NCBI GenBank assembly: GCA_937127245.1
Contig: CAKZLU010000029.1
Location: forward strand, 236,752 to 300,751
Direction: 5' to 3'
Length of the DNA: 64,000 bases
Origin: an uncultured Actinomycetes bacterium
Lineage (GTDB): Bacteria > Actinomycetota > Geothermincolia > Fen-727 > JACVIW01
Below are positions 18,235 through 27,766 of this stretch, in pieces (the first letter of the stretch is position 1; each line of letters opens with the position of its first letter). A program made the translations under genes and the position numbers. The notes below the pieces were generated by a model that worked only from the letters and a program-made list of their open reading frames with translations, was not told where the DNA came from and searched no databases.

Positions 18235-18801
18235 TTACGTTCGAAGAAATAATTTCTTTGGCGAAATGGTGGATGAGTTTGGCTTGTCGAACTCGATATC
18301 TGGCATGTTTCCCTTTGATTTATCGTTTCCCTTATAGATGGTTATTCCCCTCTTGGCAAGGGTGGTGAACATCACTTGCTGTCTGCTCTGAATTAAGCGA
18401 CCAGCTTCTGGATTATTTGATGTTGGAAATTTACTATGGTTTTGTTTCTGCTTTCCTGGCCGTGCCCGCGCAACTACGCTCGCGCATTGCTCTCTTTTGT
18501 TGGATAAAGAATTCACGCCCGTGATGCTTTCGGTACCACGCTCGTTCATATCAATTGGAGCTTCCGTGTGCAGCAGCTGACCAGAGGGTTCCTGGCTGCG
18601 AGGAGATGCGCTTATGATTGATGGCGGAAGGGCTCCTGCGTGGTTCGATTTTTCGATATTGCCAAGAACAACGGTAACGGTTTTTCCTTTTATGTTTTTC
18701 AAACGCCTTACCGGAGGGGTGCTTTTGCCGCAACCGGTAGGAAACATGACAAAGAGATGCGCGATATACGTGCCAAATGTCTGTGAAGCTACCCTCTTCA
18801 A
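18235..18801 (-). CDS. Uncharacterised ORF with a strong ribosome-binding site
   Basis: Reading frame of 188 codons on the minus strand. I chose the TTG at 18801 because GGAGG (complement of 18810-18814) lies 8 bases upstream; an ATG at 18849 without such a site is also in frame. The product is basic and Ser/Pro/Asn-rich after residue 50 and contains PTGCGKST, which resembles a Walker A loop but lacks any other NTPase motif I can see. I do not recognise the family. It lies within a stretch of decayed genes, so it may be a remnant or a fast-evolving gene. Confidence 0.35.
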   Translation of the reverse strand: MKRVASQTFGTYIAHLFVMFPTGCGKSTPPVRRLKNIKGKTVTVVLGNIEKSNHAGALPPSIISASPRSQEPSGQLLHTEAPIDMNERGTESITGVNSLSNKREQCASVVARARPGKQKQNHSKFPTSNNPEAGRLIQSRQQVMFTTLAKRGITIYKGNDKSKGNMPDIEFDKPNSSTISPKKLFLRT

Positions 18802-19113
18802 TTTTATTACCTCCTTTTTTGGATCAAAAGGGTTCTTAGATTTTGGCATGGTATTGTTACTGTGCGGTTTATTCCTGGTTAAAATTGTGTAAAAACAAAT
18901 TCCCTTGTTACGAGTTTTCACAACAACATGACAAAGGATTCATGTTAACTTGGGGGTAAGAGAAGATAGACGTACATATTTTTTAGTTGTATCTTCGGTG
19001 TTGCGATATTGTCTTAACGGCAAGGCGGTTATCCGTGTTCTTATTCTTTTCTTTCCCCTTTGTTCTGTGGTTTCCCTTGAATGCGATGGGCATGACGTTG
19101 CAGAAGAAAGACT

Positions 19114-19254
19114 GCAGCGGTCGAGATTCCCAACTTAAGCGGACTGGAAGTCCATGTTGCCGAAAAGAAGCTTGAAAACATTGGATTAAAAAATAACCGA
19201 TTTCTCAGATACCGTAAAGCAAAACTCCTTGATAAGGACCGATTCGCTGAGTAA
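19114..19254 (+). pseudogene. Remnant with a PASTA-like segment
   Basis: An open stretch without a start codon reads AAVEIPNLSGLEVHVAEKKL and ends RYRKAKLLDKDRFAE before TAA. The pattern V-P-x-L-x-G-x-x-x-x-x-A-x-x-x-L-x-x-x-G-L is that of a PASTA repeat, found in serine/threonine kinases and penicillin-binding proteins. No neighbouring domain survives in frame. The assignment is by eye from one short motif, so it is tentative. The area 18922-19113 holds nothing else I can name. Confidence 0.3.
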
Positions 19255-19498
19255 GTCCAAAGTGAGAAAAGGGAGTGCCATCGCTGTTGCATTAAGCAGT
19301 GAGCCAGAACATAGTTCAGTTCCCCATGTGTCTGGAGTGAATAAATCCAGTCTGCCAGAGTCTTATCAGAGGCAGGATTCACGATAGATATACGCTAGGC
19401 TTACGACCACTCTGTTCCAGGGGGAGTGGTGATCAAGGGGCACCCGTAGAAGGAACCCTTTACTCTCTGAAGAGCACAATAATCATTATTGTGAGGCG

Positions 19499-19699
19499 GG
19501 GTCCCAGTACGGGGTATATCTCCAGTGTCGAGGTACCGGGCGGCGTCTAACGTTCGAAACCTGTTCTATATGTGGCGGGACGGGTGAATGCCCAACGTGA
19601 GGGGACATTACGCCTGTGTAGCATGTGTGGGGAGACGGGAAAATTGAGACTGATAAAGTATGCCCGACTTGCGTCAGTAAAGGGAGAATCCGTCGTTAA
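19499..19699 (+). pseudogene. Remnant of a Cys-rich (DnaJ-type) zinc-finger gene
   Basis: One frame reads QCRGTGRR, then TCSICGGTGECPT, a TGA, then a TAG, then GDGKIETDKVCPTCVSKGRI before TAA. The CxxCxGxG repeats are those of the DnaJ-type cysteine-rich zinc finger. In another frame the same DNA gives LCSMCGETGKL, so at least one indel may also be present. No J-domain is visible nearby. The lesions mark it as a decayed gene. From 19700 to 20126 I see no gene. Confidence 0.5.
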
Positions 19700-20126
19700 G
19701 CGCCGAATCTTCTTTCCTCATGAGCACAATCGCATGAGTTTTCCGAATTCAAGACGCTAATCGGTACATACTAATATCCTGCTAAAGTGATTGTATTCAT
19801 GAGACGAAAGCTTCCTTCCTAATATAATGAATTGTTCTAACGCCTGACAATTTGATAAATTAGTGAGCCTTGCGGATGCGCTCCTGGTGATAGGTTTTCA
19901 CTGATGGAATGTTCGCAAGAGTGGACGACACGCCTGTGTTTAATGCTGATTCGGAAGTCTTATTGTATTAGAGTTCATTGCTCAATACTGCACGTTCTCA
20001 ACTCAATAATTATGGCTTTGCCAGGTTTGAATGTGAATTCCGGGTTCCTCGTTTTAGTTTTTCGAGGTTTCCGCATGAATTTATCAAATCGTTATAGCGC
20101 GGATGGACCCTGATGGGTGAGTGAGG

Positions 20127-20606
20127 ATGTCGGGAAAGAAAGGCTCACGGGCGAAGCTTCATTAGGCTGATGAAGCCCCGAAGATTGTGGTTCTCGGAGA
20201 GAAGATGGGGAAAACGGAAAGTAAAAAAGGTGACACGCACTAATTGCCAATCCGCCGACTTTGATGCCTCTATAAGAAGAGTACCGGAGGCAAGGTGACC
20301 ACAACAGGGGAAATAAGGGAATATCTCGCGAGGGAAAACGGGGTGACTATGGCATGCCCTTTGACCTCCGGGATCTTTGCCTGCATCTCAGCGTAGGTGG
20401 CGGAGGAGTCCCGCCGCGCCGGCAAAAAACGGATCACCCCTTACTGGAGGACGCTCAAGGCGGGGGGGTTCATAAACGAGAAGTATCCCGGCGGTATCCA
20501 GGCCCAAAGGAGTCTTCTTGAACCGGAGGGGCATCGTGTGATAGAGAAAGGGAAGAAGGCTTACGTGGAAGGATACGAAAATCGACCGTATCACTTCTTA
20601 TTTTGA
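20127..20606 (+). pseudogene. Decayed MGMT-like (alkyltransferase-like) family gene
   Basis: A 160-codon frame from ATG at 20127 to TGA at 20604 with four internal stops. It still reads KVTTTGEIREYLARENGV, TMACPLTSGIFACISA, a TAG, then RITPYWRTLKAGG, NEKYPGGIQAQ and LEPEGHRVIEKGKKAYVEGY. This is the pattern I know from the small MGMT family proteins of anaerobes (conserved CPLT/CPIT-x-GIF and ITPYWR). The N-terminal half carries further stops, and a neighbouring frame reads DFDASIRRVPE just before the conserved part, which implies compensating indels. The last 69 codons remain open after the TAG. Confidence 0.65.
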
Positions 20607-20623
20607 TTTGAGCAAAGACGAAT

Positions 20624-22054
20624 ATGAGAGTCCTTTTTGTTTATTCTGAACAGGATCCTTACTCAGAAGAAAAACCGCTCGAGACCTGGGAGAGGATGCA
20701 GTTCGGCATCTCCTACATATCCTCATTTTTGAAGAAGGAAGGGCATGAAACAGACCTCGTGGTCCTCTCAAGGGAAACGAGGGACCTTTTAGAGCAGGAA
20801 ATGAGGAGGTTTAATCCCGGGCTTGTGTGCTGCACCGGGGTATATTCCGAGTTCCCATTCCTTTCCGAAGTTGTCGCTTTCGCCAGGCGCAAATTCAAAG
20901 ATGTCTTTTTCATGTTTGGCGGCCCTCACGCAACCATCAGCCCGCTTGATTGCATCGAAGGTCCCTTTGACGCGGTGTGTGTGGGGGAAGGGGAGTACCC
21001 CACGCTTGAAGTAGCGGAGAGCCTGGAAGGAGGAAAGCGACCGTCGAAAATACCTAACCTGTACATTAAGAATGGCGCTGACTTTGAAGCAAACGAGCCG
21101 AGGCCATTTATCGAAGACCTTGACTTGCTGCCATTTCCTGACAGGAAGATGTGGGAAAGGTGGATTCATAATCGCGATTCAAGACCGTCGGTGCTTGTGG
21201 GAAGGGGTTGCCCTTTCAAGTGTACCTACTGCAGCAACCATGCGATCGCGAAAGTGTCATCCGGCAAATATGTACGCCTTCGCTCCCCTGAAAACATAGT
21301 GGCAGAGCTTTCCCAGATGAAGAAAGACCGCCCGAATCTGGGCGAGGTCTATCTTGAGGTTGAGACCCTCGGCGTGAACAGGAAGTGGGCTTTTTCCCTT
21401 TGTGAAAGACTCGCCAAGTTCAATGAAAGCCTCGATTTCCCGGTTCTATTCGGCTCTAACTTGAGGATAACCCCTGGGGCTAAATATGACGACCTCTTCA
21501 GGGAGTTTGCCAAGTGCGGTTTCAGGTTCATAAACATCGGGCTTGAGTCTGGAAGCGAGCGCATAAGGGATGACGTCCTTCAAAGAAGATATTCCAATGC
21601 TGACGTCATAAGGGCTGTCAAAGAGGCGAGAAGAAACGGTCTTCAGGTGGGTATGTACAACCTGATCGGCATCCCGGGAGAGACAAAGCGTGAGTTCAGG
21701 GAAACGATACGGATAAACCGCCTCTGCCAACCCGACTGGTATCTTATGAGCGTGTTTTTCCCGTATCCAGGTACCGTCTTACATGACCGCTGCGCCGAGA
21801 TGGGCATTCTTAACGAGCCCCCTGATATCACCCTTGAACGAAGAAAACCGGTGCTGAAACTGCCTGGGTTCTCGCAGAAGCAGGTGAGACGGAGGCTCAC
21901 TTTATCGCCTCTGTTGATATACGGAGGCTTCAGGCCTTTGCGCGAAGTGGTCTGGCTCATTGTGATGGGAAAAATCTTCTCTGATAGAAGATTAATCGTG
22001 AAGTACCGCAGCTTTGAGCAAATTGTCCGGAAGGTGCGCGCAGCTCGAAAGTAA
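20624..22054 (+). CDS. B12-binding domain radical SAM protein
   Basis: 476-residue enzyme. The N-terminal third is a cobalamin-binding Rossmann domain (FGISYISSFLKKEGHETD, FMFGGPHAT, VCVGEGEYP). The radical SAM core has RGCPFKCTYCSNHA (CxxxCxxC for the 4Fe-4S cluster) at about residue 195, followed by the barrel with FINIGLESGSERIRDDVLQR and NLIGIPGET. Such class B enzymes do methyl transfer or other radical chemistry on lipids, cofactors or natural products; the substrate here cannot be told. It stands alone, 17 bp after the decayed MGMT-like gene. The 22055-22291 gap holds only weak inverted repeats, such as GAGTGAAAG near 22223 with CTTTCACTC near 22285. Confidence 0.88.
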   Translation: MRVLFVYSEQDPYSEEKPLETWERMQFGISYISSFLKKEGHETDLVVLSRETRDLLEQEMRRFNPGLVCCTGVYSEFPFLSEVVAFARRKFKDVFFMFGGPHATISPLDCIEGPFDAVCVGEGEYPTLEVAESLEGGKRPSKIPNLYIKNGADFEANEPRPFIEDLDLLPFPDRKMWERWIHNRDSRPSVLVGRGCPFKCTYCSNHAIAKVSSGKYVRLRSPENIVAELSQMKKDRPNLGEVYLEVETLGVNRKWAFSLCERLAKFNESLDFPVLFGSNLRITPGAKYDDLFREFAKCGFRFINIGLESGSERIRDDVLQRRYSNADVIRAVKEARRNGLQVGMYNLIGIPGETKREFRETIRINRLCQPDWYLMSVFFPYPGTVLHDRCAEMGILNEPPDITLERRKPVLKLPGFSQKQVRRRLTLSPLLIYGGFRPLREVVWLIVMGKIFSDRRLIVKYRSFEQIVRKVRAARK

Positions 22055-22291
22055 GTGTTTGCCCTTGGAATGGCGCGTTTTCATACTCCCTGCGGTTAGA
22101 GACGAAACACAAAGCAAGTTCGGATTCACTTCGACCTTCGTTCTGTGTTGCCTTTACCCGTAAGGTTATTCGCCCGTATCTTTCTTATGTATGTTATGTA
22201 TAGCGACATGGATTCACTTGGTGAGTGAAAGTAAATTTTTTTCCCGCTGAGCGCTTTGTGGTCATACTTCCTCAAATATCATACCTTTCAC

Positions 22292-23497
22292 TCAGAGGCT
22301 CCTTTTTAGAACCTCCGTGAGGTCTTCACCTGAAAGCTCCACAGGATTGTTCCGGGCCGATGTCTGGGAGACAATCTTTTCAAAATCTTCTTCTGTCATG
22401 CCGTATTCTCTTAAGGGTGGTATCTCAAGCCTTTCTGTAAGCTCTCTTATCCAGGCGATTAATCCATCGAGCGCATCATTTAGGTTCGCAAATTTTTGCC
22501 CGGTCAGGATCTCCGCCGCTTCAGCGTACTTTTGAAGATAGAAGCTCCCTGCTTCCTTTTTTTTCATTAAGACCGCGATGTTCACCTCGCAGACGGCAGT
22601 TAAAAGCGCGCCGCATATTGCGCCGTGCGGGATGGGGAATAGCCCCCCTATGCTTGAGGCGAATCCGTGCACCGCGCCGAGACCCGCGTTGGTGAGGGTA
22701 ATTCCCGAGATTAAAGCGGCATAAGACATAACGCACCTTGAAGAAATGTCATCTTTTCCCAGGTTTCTCAAGTTCGGGAAAATTCCTCGCCCCGCATGTA
22801 GCGCTTCTTTCGCCAGGCTGTCTGTGAAGTATGAAGCGCCGCGGGAGACAAATGATTCCAACAGTTGGGTGAATGCGTCTATTCCGCTTTGAGCTGAGAT
22901 CAAGGGCGCACACGAAAGGGTAAGGCTCGGATCGACAAGGGCTATGTCAGGAACATAGTTATCATGTCTGAGCGATTTTTTAAAGCCGCTTTTATGTTTT
23001 CCATGATTTCCGCTTATGACCGCATTTTTTGTTGCCTCGCTGCCTGTGCCGGCGGTTGTTGGTACCGCGATGAATGTTCTTTTCCTGCCTGAGGGTTTTC
23101 TCGTGCCCACGTCTTCAAGTAAGTCAAGCACGGAGCCTTCTTCTTCCAGCATGCATGCTACCGCTTTGCCCGCGTCGATGACGCTTCCTCCTCCAATGGC
23201 GATTATGAAATCAGGGTTGAACTCCCGGATTGAGTTGGATATTCGGTCAACCAGTTCACAGGTGGGCTCGGACCGGACTTTCTTAACAACATAGTTTATC
23301 GATGCGCACTTAAGCATCCGAAACAGGATTTCCTTTTTGCCGGAATTCTCAAGCGAGCTCGATCCGGTTATCACCGCGGCTCTTGATCCGAGTTCGCCTA
23401 TGAAATTCGGAATCCTTTCAAACATGCCCGGACCGAAGTATATTTTGGGGGTTCGAGCGAGAAAAAAATCCTTCTCAAAGGTTTTTAAGTCAAACAT
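22292..23497 (-). CDS. Iron-containing alcohol dehydrogenase
   Basis: NAD(P)-dependent group III dehydrogenase of 401 residues. The N-terminal dinucleotide domain has IAIGGGSVIDAGKAVA. The metal site residues are visible in DPSLTLSCAPLISAQSGIDAFTQLLE and in HGFASSIGGLFPIPHGAICG, giving Asp and His ligands for Fe(II). A TTG at 23512 is in frame, but AAAGGACGCGAA precedes the ATG at 23497. Substrates may be butanol, 1,3-propanediol or a related alcohol or aldehyde. It is convergent with the radical SAM gene and is not in an operon with the next gene upstream, 114 bp away. Confidence 0.9.
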   Translation of the reverse strand: MFDLKTFEKDFFLARTPKIYFGPGMFERIPNFIGELGSRAAVITGSSSLENSGKKEILFRMLKCASINYVVKKVRSEPTCELVDRISNSIREFNPDFIIAIGGGSVIDAGKAVACMLEEEGSVLDLLEDVGTRKPSGRKRTFIAVPTTAGTGSEATKNAVISGNHGKHKSGFKKSLRHDNYVPDIALVDPSLTLSCAPLISAQSGIDAFTQLLESFVSRGASYFTDSLAKEALHAGRGIFPNLRNLGKDDISSRCVMSYAALISGITLTNAGLGAVHGFASSIGGLFPIPHGAICGALLTAVCEVNIAVLMKKKEAGSFYLQKYAEAAEILTGQKFANLNDALDGLIAWIRELTERLEIPPLREYGMTEEDFEKIVSQTSARNNPVELSGEDLTEVLKRSL

Positions 23498-23611
23498 TTC
23501 GCGTCCTTTCAAAATAGCTTGCGGACCTATGGGTATGGGAGGATACGTTTACGCTTGATTTCGCGCAGGGCGCGCTTGGCATAAAGAAACCAAGGGGCGA
23601 AAATCCGTGAG

Positions 23612-24670
23612 TCAACCCATGCCCCTCTCCAAATTTTCGACAAGCAACCTCATTATTTTCTCATAGGAGTTTAGATGCTTGTCATCAGGGTCGCCGATGG
23701 GATCAAACTTGATTACTTTTACATCTTCCCCCGATTCGCGGGCAATTATCTCCGCAGCTTTGGGGTTGATTTGTCTCTCCGCAAGGACTACTTTGACTTT
23801 CAGTTTCTTCATTTTTTCGATTATCTCGCGGACATGTTGTACGCTCGGCTCCTTGCCCGGAAGTTCCTCGATGGATGCTACCTGGATCAGGCCGTACCTT
23901 TTTGCGAAATAAGTCAGGGAGGGATGTGTTGCCACAAAAAAAATCTTCCGGAAAGCAGAAACTTTTCGGGCTATCCACTCATCGATTCTTTTGAGATTCC
24001 TCACGTACGAGTTAGCGTTTCTCTGATAATAAGGTTTGTTTTCCGGGTCAGCCTTTGAGAAAGCGGATGCTATCGCTTTCACCTGGTAGATGGCAAGCTT
24101 GGGATTGAGCCAGACGTGCGGGTCGAATGCGCCGTGCCCGTGCTCGCCTTCTTCTTCGGTGGATTCTCCCAGGTTCTCATTTGTTACGTGGTCTTCCCGG
24201 CTGGCGCTTTCACCACTTACGCTTCTGATAAGTTTTTCCTGCGGTATCGTCTCGGCGCAAGGCAAAAGCACGATATGGTTGCCCCCGATTTTTTTTGCGA
24301 GTTCCTCTGCCCACGTCTCAAGACCGAGACCGTTGTACACAAAAATTTTCGCTCTGCTTAAGAATCGAACTTGAGATGAAGATAGTTCAAATGTGTGAGG
24401 ATTTGCGCCCGCTGGCACAAGGGCCCTAACCTCGATTTTGTCGCGCCCTATTTGTTTGCAAAAATCGGCTAACGGAAAGATGCTTGCAGCGACCGTTAAT
24501 TTGTTTGGGCTTTTTTTATTGACACCGCAGGAAATGTTGAGAAGCAAAAGGGAAATAAGAATAATAAGCACGAAAGCGCTCTTCCGGTGGGCCAAATCCC
24601 TGTTTCCCGTGCGAGCGCTTGCATATTTGCGACTATCTACATTGCCAGCAAAATACATAAGAAAGAACAT
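23612..24670 (-). CDS. Metal ABC transporter substrate-binding lipoprotein (ZnuA/MntC family)
   Basis: Cluster A-I binding protein for Zn or Mn. After a membrane segment (FVLIILISLLLLNISC) with lipobox LNISC comes the mature domain, with ligand regions PAGANPHTFE, FDPHVWLNPK, ATHPSLTYFAKRYGL and the final Asp region KFDPIGDP. A His/Glu-rich loop (EEEGEHGHG) lies before the second ligand, as in zinc-binding members. The start is uncertain: ATG at 24670 avoids overlap with the upstream gene, while TTG at 24595 would place the signal peptide at the very N-terminus. No permease or ATPase gene is next to it, so its partners must lie elsewhere. Confidence 0.85.
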   Translation of the reverse strand: MFFLMYFAGNVDSRKYASARTGNRDLAHRKSAFVLIILISLLLLNISCGVNKKSPNKLTVAASIFPLADFCKQIGRDKIEVRALVPAGANPHTFELSSSQVRFLSRAKIFVYNGLGLETWAEELAKKIGGNHIVLLPCAETIPQEKLIRSVSGESASREDHVTNENLGESTEEEGEHGHGAFDPHVWLNPKLAIYQVKAIASAFSKADPENKPYYQRNANSYVRNLKRIDEWIARKVSAFRKIFFVATHPSLTYFAKRYGLIQVASIEELPGKEPSVQHVREIIEKMKKLKVKVVLAERQINPKAAEIIARESGEDVKVIKFDPIGDPDDKHLNSYEKIMRLLVENLERGMG

Positions 24671-24686
24671 GTACTCTTTTACGTTT

Positions 24687-27161
24687 TCAATCTCCCGTGT
24701 AGCCTTCGGCAAAGTACCACGTTGTCGATGGCGCGGGGATTCCTCTGGCTGAGTGTCCGTCGCGGATTCCCCAGTAGTCGAAATACATCGCCCTTTCTGC
24801 CACTAACTTGATCCCGTTTTTGGATCTAACCTTTACCGAAACATCCGCGTTGGAAACATGAGCGTCTACCGTAAGCGTATAGCGCGCTCTGGCGGGCATT
24901 CTCGTATGGATTTTCTTGATAACGCCTCCCGAACCAATCAGGGTGAACTCGACGCTTGCCGGCGAGTCCTCGGGGTTGGAAACAAGTACGTACTCGTCAA
25001 ATTTTTCAGCAACATAGCCCTCTGCAAAGTACCACTCTTTTCGCATTCTCGTTGATCCGAGCGAGCAGGAGCCGCCCCTTATACCGGCATAATCGAAGTA
25101 CATCGCCCTTTCCGCGACGATTTTTTGGTCGCTCGTGACCGAAACTGCCGCTTCGGCGCCGGGGAGTATTTCATTTAAGAACAAGGTATACCTGGATTTT
25201 GCCTTTACCCTTTTTTGAATTTTCTCGCAGCCTCCACCCGCGAGGAAAAACTTGAAAAGCACGTTAGCGGGATTAGCGCTGGGATTTCCGACAAGGATAT
25301 AGGTATCGAAGCCCTTGCCCGTATAGCCTTCGGCGAAATGCCAGGAGGTTGAGGTCTGCGGAGAACCGGGTGATGAGTGTCCGCCTGCTCTGCCTGAATA
25401 TATGAAGTACACGGAGCGCTCGGCCACCACCGGTATGGAGGAGTTAAGTTCTGCCGAAAACGATGTCGCTTCGAATCCTTTTATGGAGTCCACACAGAGC
25501 GTGACTCTCGATTGGGGGGAGACGCTGAGCTGTTTTTTGACGGTGTATCCGTCATCTCGTGAAAAAAGGACGTTTACCTTCGTCTTTTCTTTGTTGGGGT
25601 TGAAGACAAGTATCCATGTGTCGAATTCACCGGCCGTATATCCTTCGGCGAAATACCAGTTCTTGGATGGATTTGAGACGCCCTCTGAACAAGTTCCACC
25701 CTCGATTCTTCCTCCATATTTGAAATACATCGCCCTTTCGGAAACGATTGAAATGTCGCTTGTTATCTTTGCGCTTACGTTCTTGAAAGGTAGATAATCA
25801 TTCACTCTGATCGTTCTTCTTGTTAAGGGGGGTACCGCGATGTCAACCGTTCCGCATTCGCCCCCATTCGAGAAGAGCGTCACTTTCGCTTTGGCGCCGT
25901 TGTTTGAGAAATTTGAAAGAAGTATATATTCCGCGAAATTGGATTGGCTTGCTATTCTTACCATCGCGCTTTTGATTCCGAGAACGCCCCTGAGCGACTC
26001 ACCCGTAACATTTTTGGAGCCCGCACTTCCCACGAATGTCGCTCGCCTCACCCTGCCTGAAGATGAGCGGTCGCTTAAGTCCACGTAAGTTAGCGTGCCA
26101 ACGTTCATGCCTCTTTCGTAGAGCCTTGTTTCTATCTCCTCTCTTGTTAAGGTTACCGTCCAGCTCGCGTTTGGATTTGCCTCATCGATGCAGTACGGGC
26201 ACGGGACTCCCCTTAAGTAGGGAACGGGAGAGCCGAACCATACATCTTCATTGTTATCGGTATGACCACCGCATGAGGAACAGTAAACGCAGTTGACCGT
26301 TTCGTTGTTCCAAAGCAGCACCTCACTCTCTGTTGCTCTAACAGCGTTTACCCAGCCGACATCTTTTTCCTTATCGAAACCGATGTAATACTGGCAGTGG
26401 GTTTCGTCGCACAGGTCGTAATCTTCGCGGGAGTGTTTTCCCATATTCCGAACCGCGTAACTTCTCGCCGCCACCGCTTGCGCTTTAACAGCTTCAACCG
26501 GCCAGCTGCCCGGCACTTCGGCAAGCCCGCAGAGGTATTCTTCCAGGAGGCTTTTCAGCACAACGCGAATTCTCCAGGTTCCGTCTGAGTAGCACCGTAC
26601 CTCCAGCGGAGTTGACATTCCGAGTCTGGACAGACCGCAGTTCTTGTTCTGCGGAAGGCGAAGCACGGAACCCGGGGAGTCTCCCGTAATGAAAAGAGGA
26701 CTGGTCGGGCTTCCATATCCCTTGTTATTCAATACCTGGCCGGATGGCGTCTTGATGATAAATTCCCCGGTCGCGCCAACGGAGATTGTCCATGTTTCTC
26801 CCGCTCTTATAATTGCGCCCTCGATGGGAGTCTCCGATAAGTTAATGGCGAATGAGCCTGATTCAGCTCTCAACTGAATGTCCGAAATCCCATCGATAAG
26901 CCCTATTTTCACGAGTTGAGGGAGCGGGCGTATTTCAACGCATGAGCCCGTGTAGTAGTGCGTGAGTATGTCTCTGTATGAGACGCCTTTCAGCGCCATA
27001 CCGCGCGCGCCGTACTGGCACATGCCCACTCCATGTCCCCATCCGGAGCCCTGAAATACGTACCTATCGCCCTGCGCGGATGAGACCGGGATAATAGTGA
27101 AGGCGATCAAAGCGGCAATGATGGTTACAGACCCAATATTTTTTACGTTGCGCAAAACCAT
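24687..27161 (-). CDS. SpoIID/LytB domain protein with four FAEGYT repeats
   Basis: Secreted protein of 824 residues. A signal peptide (VTIIAALIAFTIIPVSSA) is followed by the SpoIID/LytB core with GSGWGHGVGMCQYGARGMA near the mature N-terminus and QAVAARSYAV, a domain linked to peptidoglycan lytic transglycosylase action. From about residue 380 onward come four repeats of roughly 110 residues, each with WYFAEGYT...FDTYILVGNP and ending AERAMYFDY. The chain stops 13 residues into a fifth repeat (STTWYFAEGYTGD). I prefer the ATG at 27161, with AAGGAAGG before it, over one at 27188. Role: probably cell-wall turnover or a surface layer. Confidence 0.85.
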   Translation of the reverse strand: MVLRNVKNIGSVTIIAALIAFTIIPVSSAQGDRYVFQGSGWGHGVGMCQYGARGMALKGVSYRDILTHYYTGSCVEIRPLPQLVKIGLIDGISDIQLRAESGSFAINLSETPIEGAIIRAGETWTISVGATGEFIIKTPSGQVLNNKGYGSPTSPLFITGDSPGSVLRLPQNKNCGLSRLGMSTPLEVRCYSDGTWRIRVVLKSLLEEYLCGLAEVPGSWPVEAVKAQAVAARSYAVRNMGKHSREDYDLCDETHCQYYIGFDKEKDVGWVNAVRATESEVLLWNNETVNCVYCSSCGGHTDNNEDVWFGSPVPYLRGVPCPYCIDEANPNASWTVTLTREEIETRLYERGMNVGTLTYVDLSDRSSSGRVRRATFVGSAGSKNVTGESLRGVLGIKSAMVRIASQSNFAEYILLSNFSNNGAKAKVTLFSNGGECGTVDIAVPPLTRRTIRVNDYLPFKNVSAKITSDISIVSERAMYFKYGGRIEGGTCSEGVSNPSKNWYFAEGYTAGEFDTWILVFNPNKEKTKVNVLFSRDDGYTVKKQLSVSPQSRVTLCVDSIKGFEATSFSAELNSSIPVVAERSVYFIYSGRAGGHSSPGSPQTSTSWHFAEGYTGKGFDTYILVGNPSANPANVLFKFFLAGGGCEKIQKRVKAKSRYTLFLNEILPGAEAAVSVTSDQKIVAERAMYFDYAGIRGGSCSLGSTRMRKEWYFAEGYVAEKFDEYVLVSNPEDSPASVEFTLIGSGGVIKKIHTRMPARARYTLTVDAHVSNADVSVKVRSKNGIKLVAERAMYFDYWGIRDGHSARGIPAPSTTWYFAEGYTGD

Positions 27162-27362
27162 GTCCTTCCTTACTCTGTTAAGCCTCATCCCGATATGTCT
27201 TTTTCGTATTAATGTTTAAACTCGAGCGTCCGTATTGATTCAATATGTCTTTTACTTTCATGAACGCCTCATTAAGCCTGTTTCCCCGTACGGGTTCCGT
27301 TAGAAATCATATCAGTTTATTATTCGCATCGCGGCATTTTCCTGCATAAGGCTTTTTGCGGG

Positions 27363-27460
27363 TCTTGTCCATAAAACTTTAATTACCTGACAATTTAAAA
27401 AGAGCGATCTTTATTCGATGCCCGAAACAAATCATCTTGTTCATAAATTTTAATTACCTG
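27363..27460. repeat. Imperfect 26-bp direct repeat pair upstream of the SpoIID gene
   Basis: TCTTGTCCATAAAACTTTAATTACCTG-like sequence (27363-27389) recurs as TCTTGTTCATAAATTTTAATTACCTG-like sequence (27435-27460), 72 bp apart. The whole gap 27162-27766 is AT-rich, and apart from this pair I see no gene in it; a 77-codon frame at 27497-27730 has no support. Confidence 0.45.
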
Positions 27461-27766
27461 GAAAAGGTTTGTATGGGGTGAAATACCCTTCCCGGCTTGT
27501 TAAATCATTTAGTCAAATACACTTCTTCGCATGTAGCTCACGCGAACAGCCATAATTTAACAATGTTACGGCGGCAGAGGAAATGTTTTCATCGTTTTAA
27601 GCGCTTAAATCACCTGAAGATTCAGAATTCAAAGAAGTGGTGGATTTCAAAGGACGGACTTAAGCCTCGTACGGTCGAAAAATCGAGACCAAAGGACGAG
27701 CTCCCACTTTGGCTTGTTGAATCTTTTTAAGCGGGTCGCTTCTCAATTTTTTAATCCGCGACCGGT

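Noticed and set aside
27497..27730. 77-codon plus-strand frame in the gap upstream of mgtE's stop
   Set aside because: No ribosome-binding site, low-complexity basic sequence, no family.
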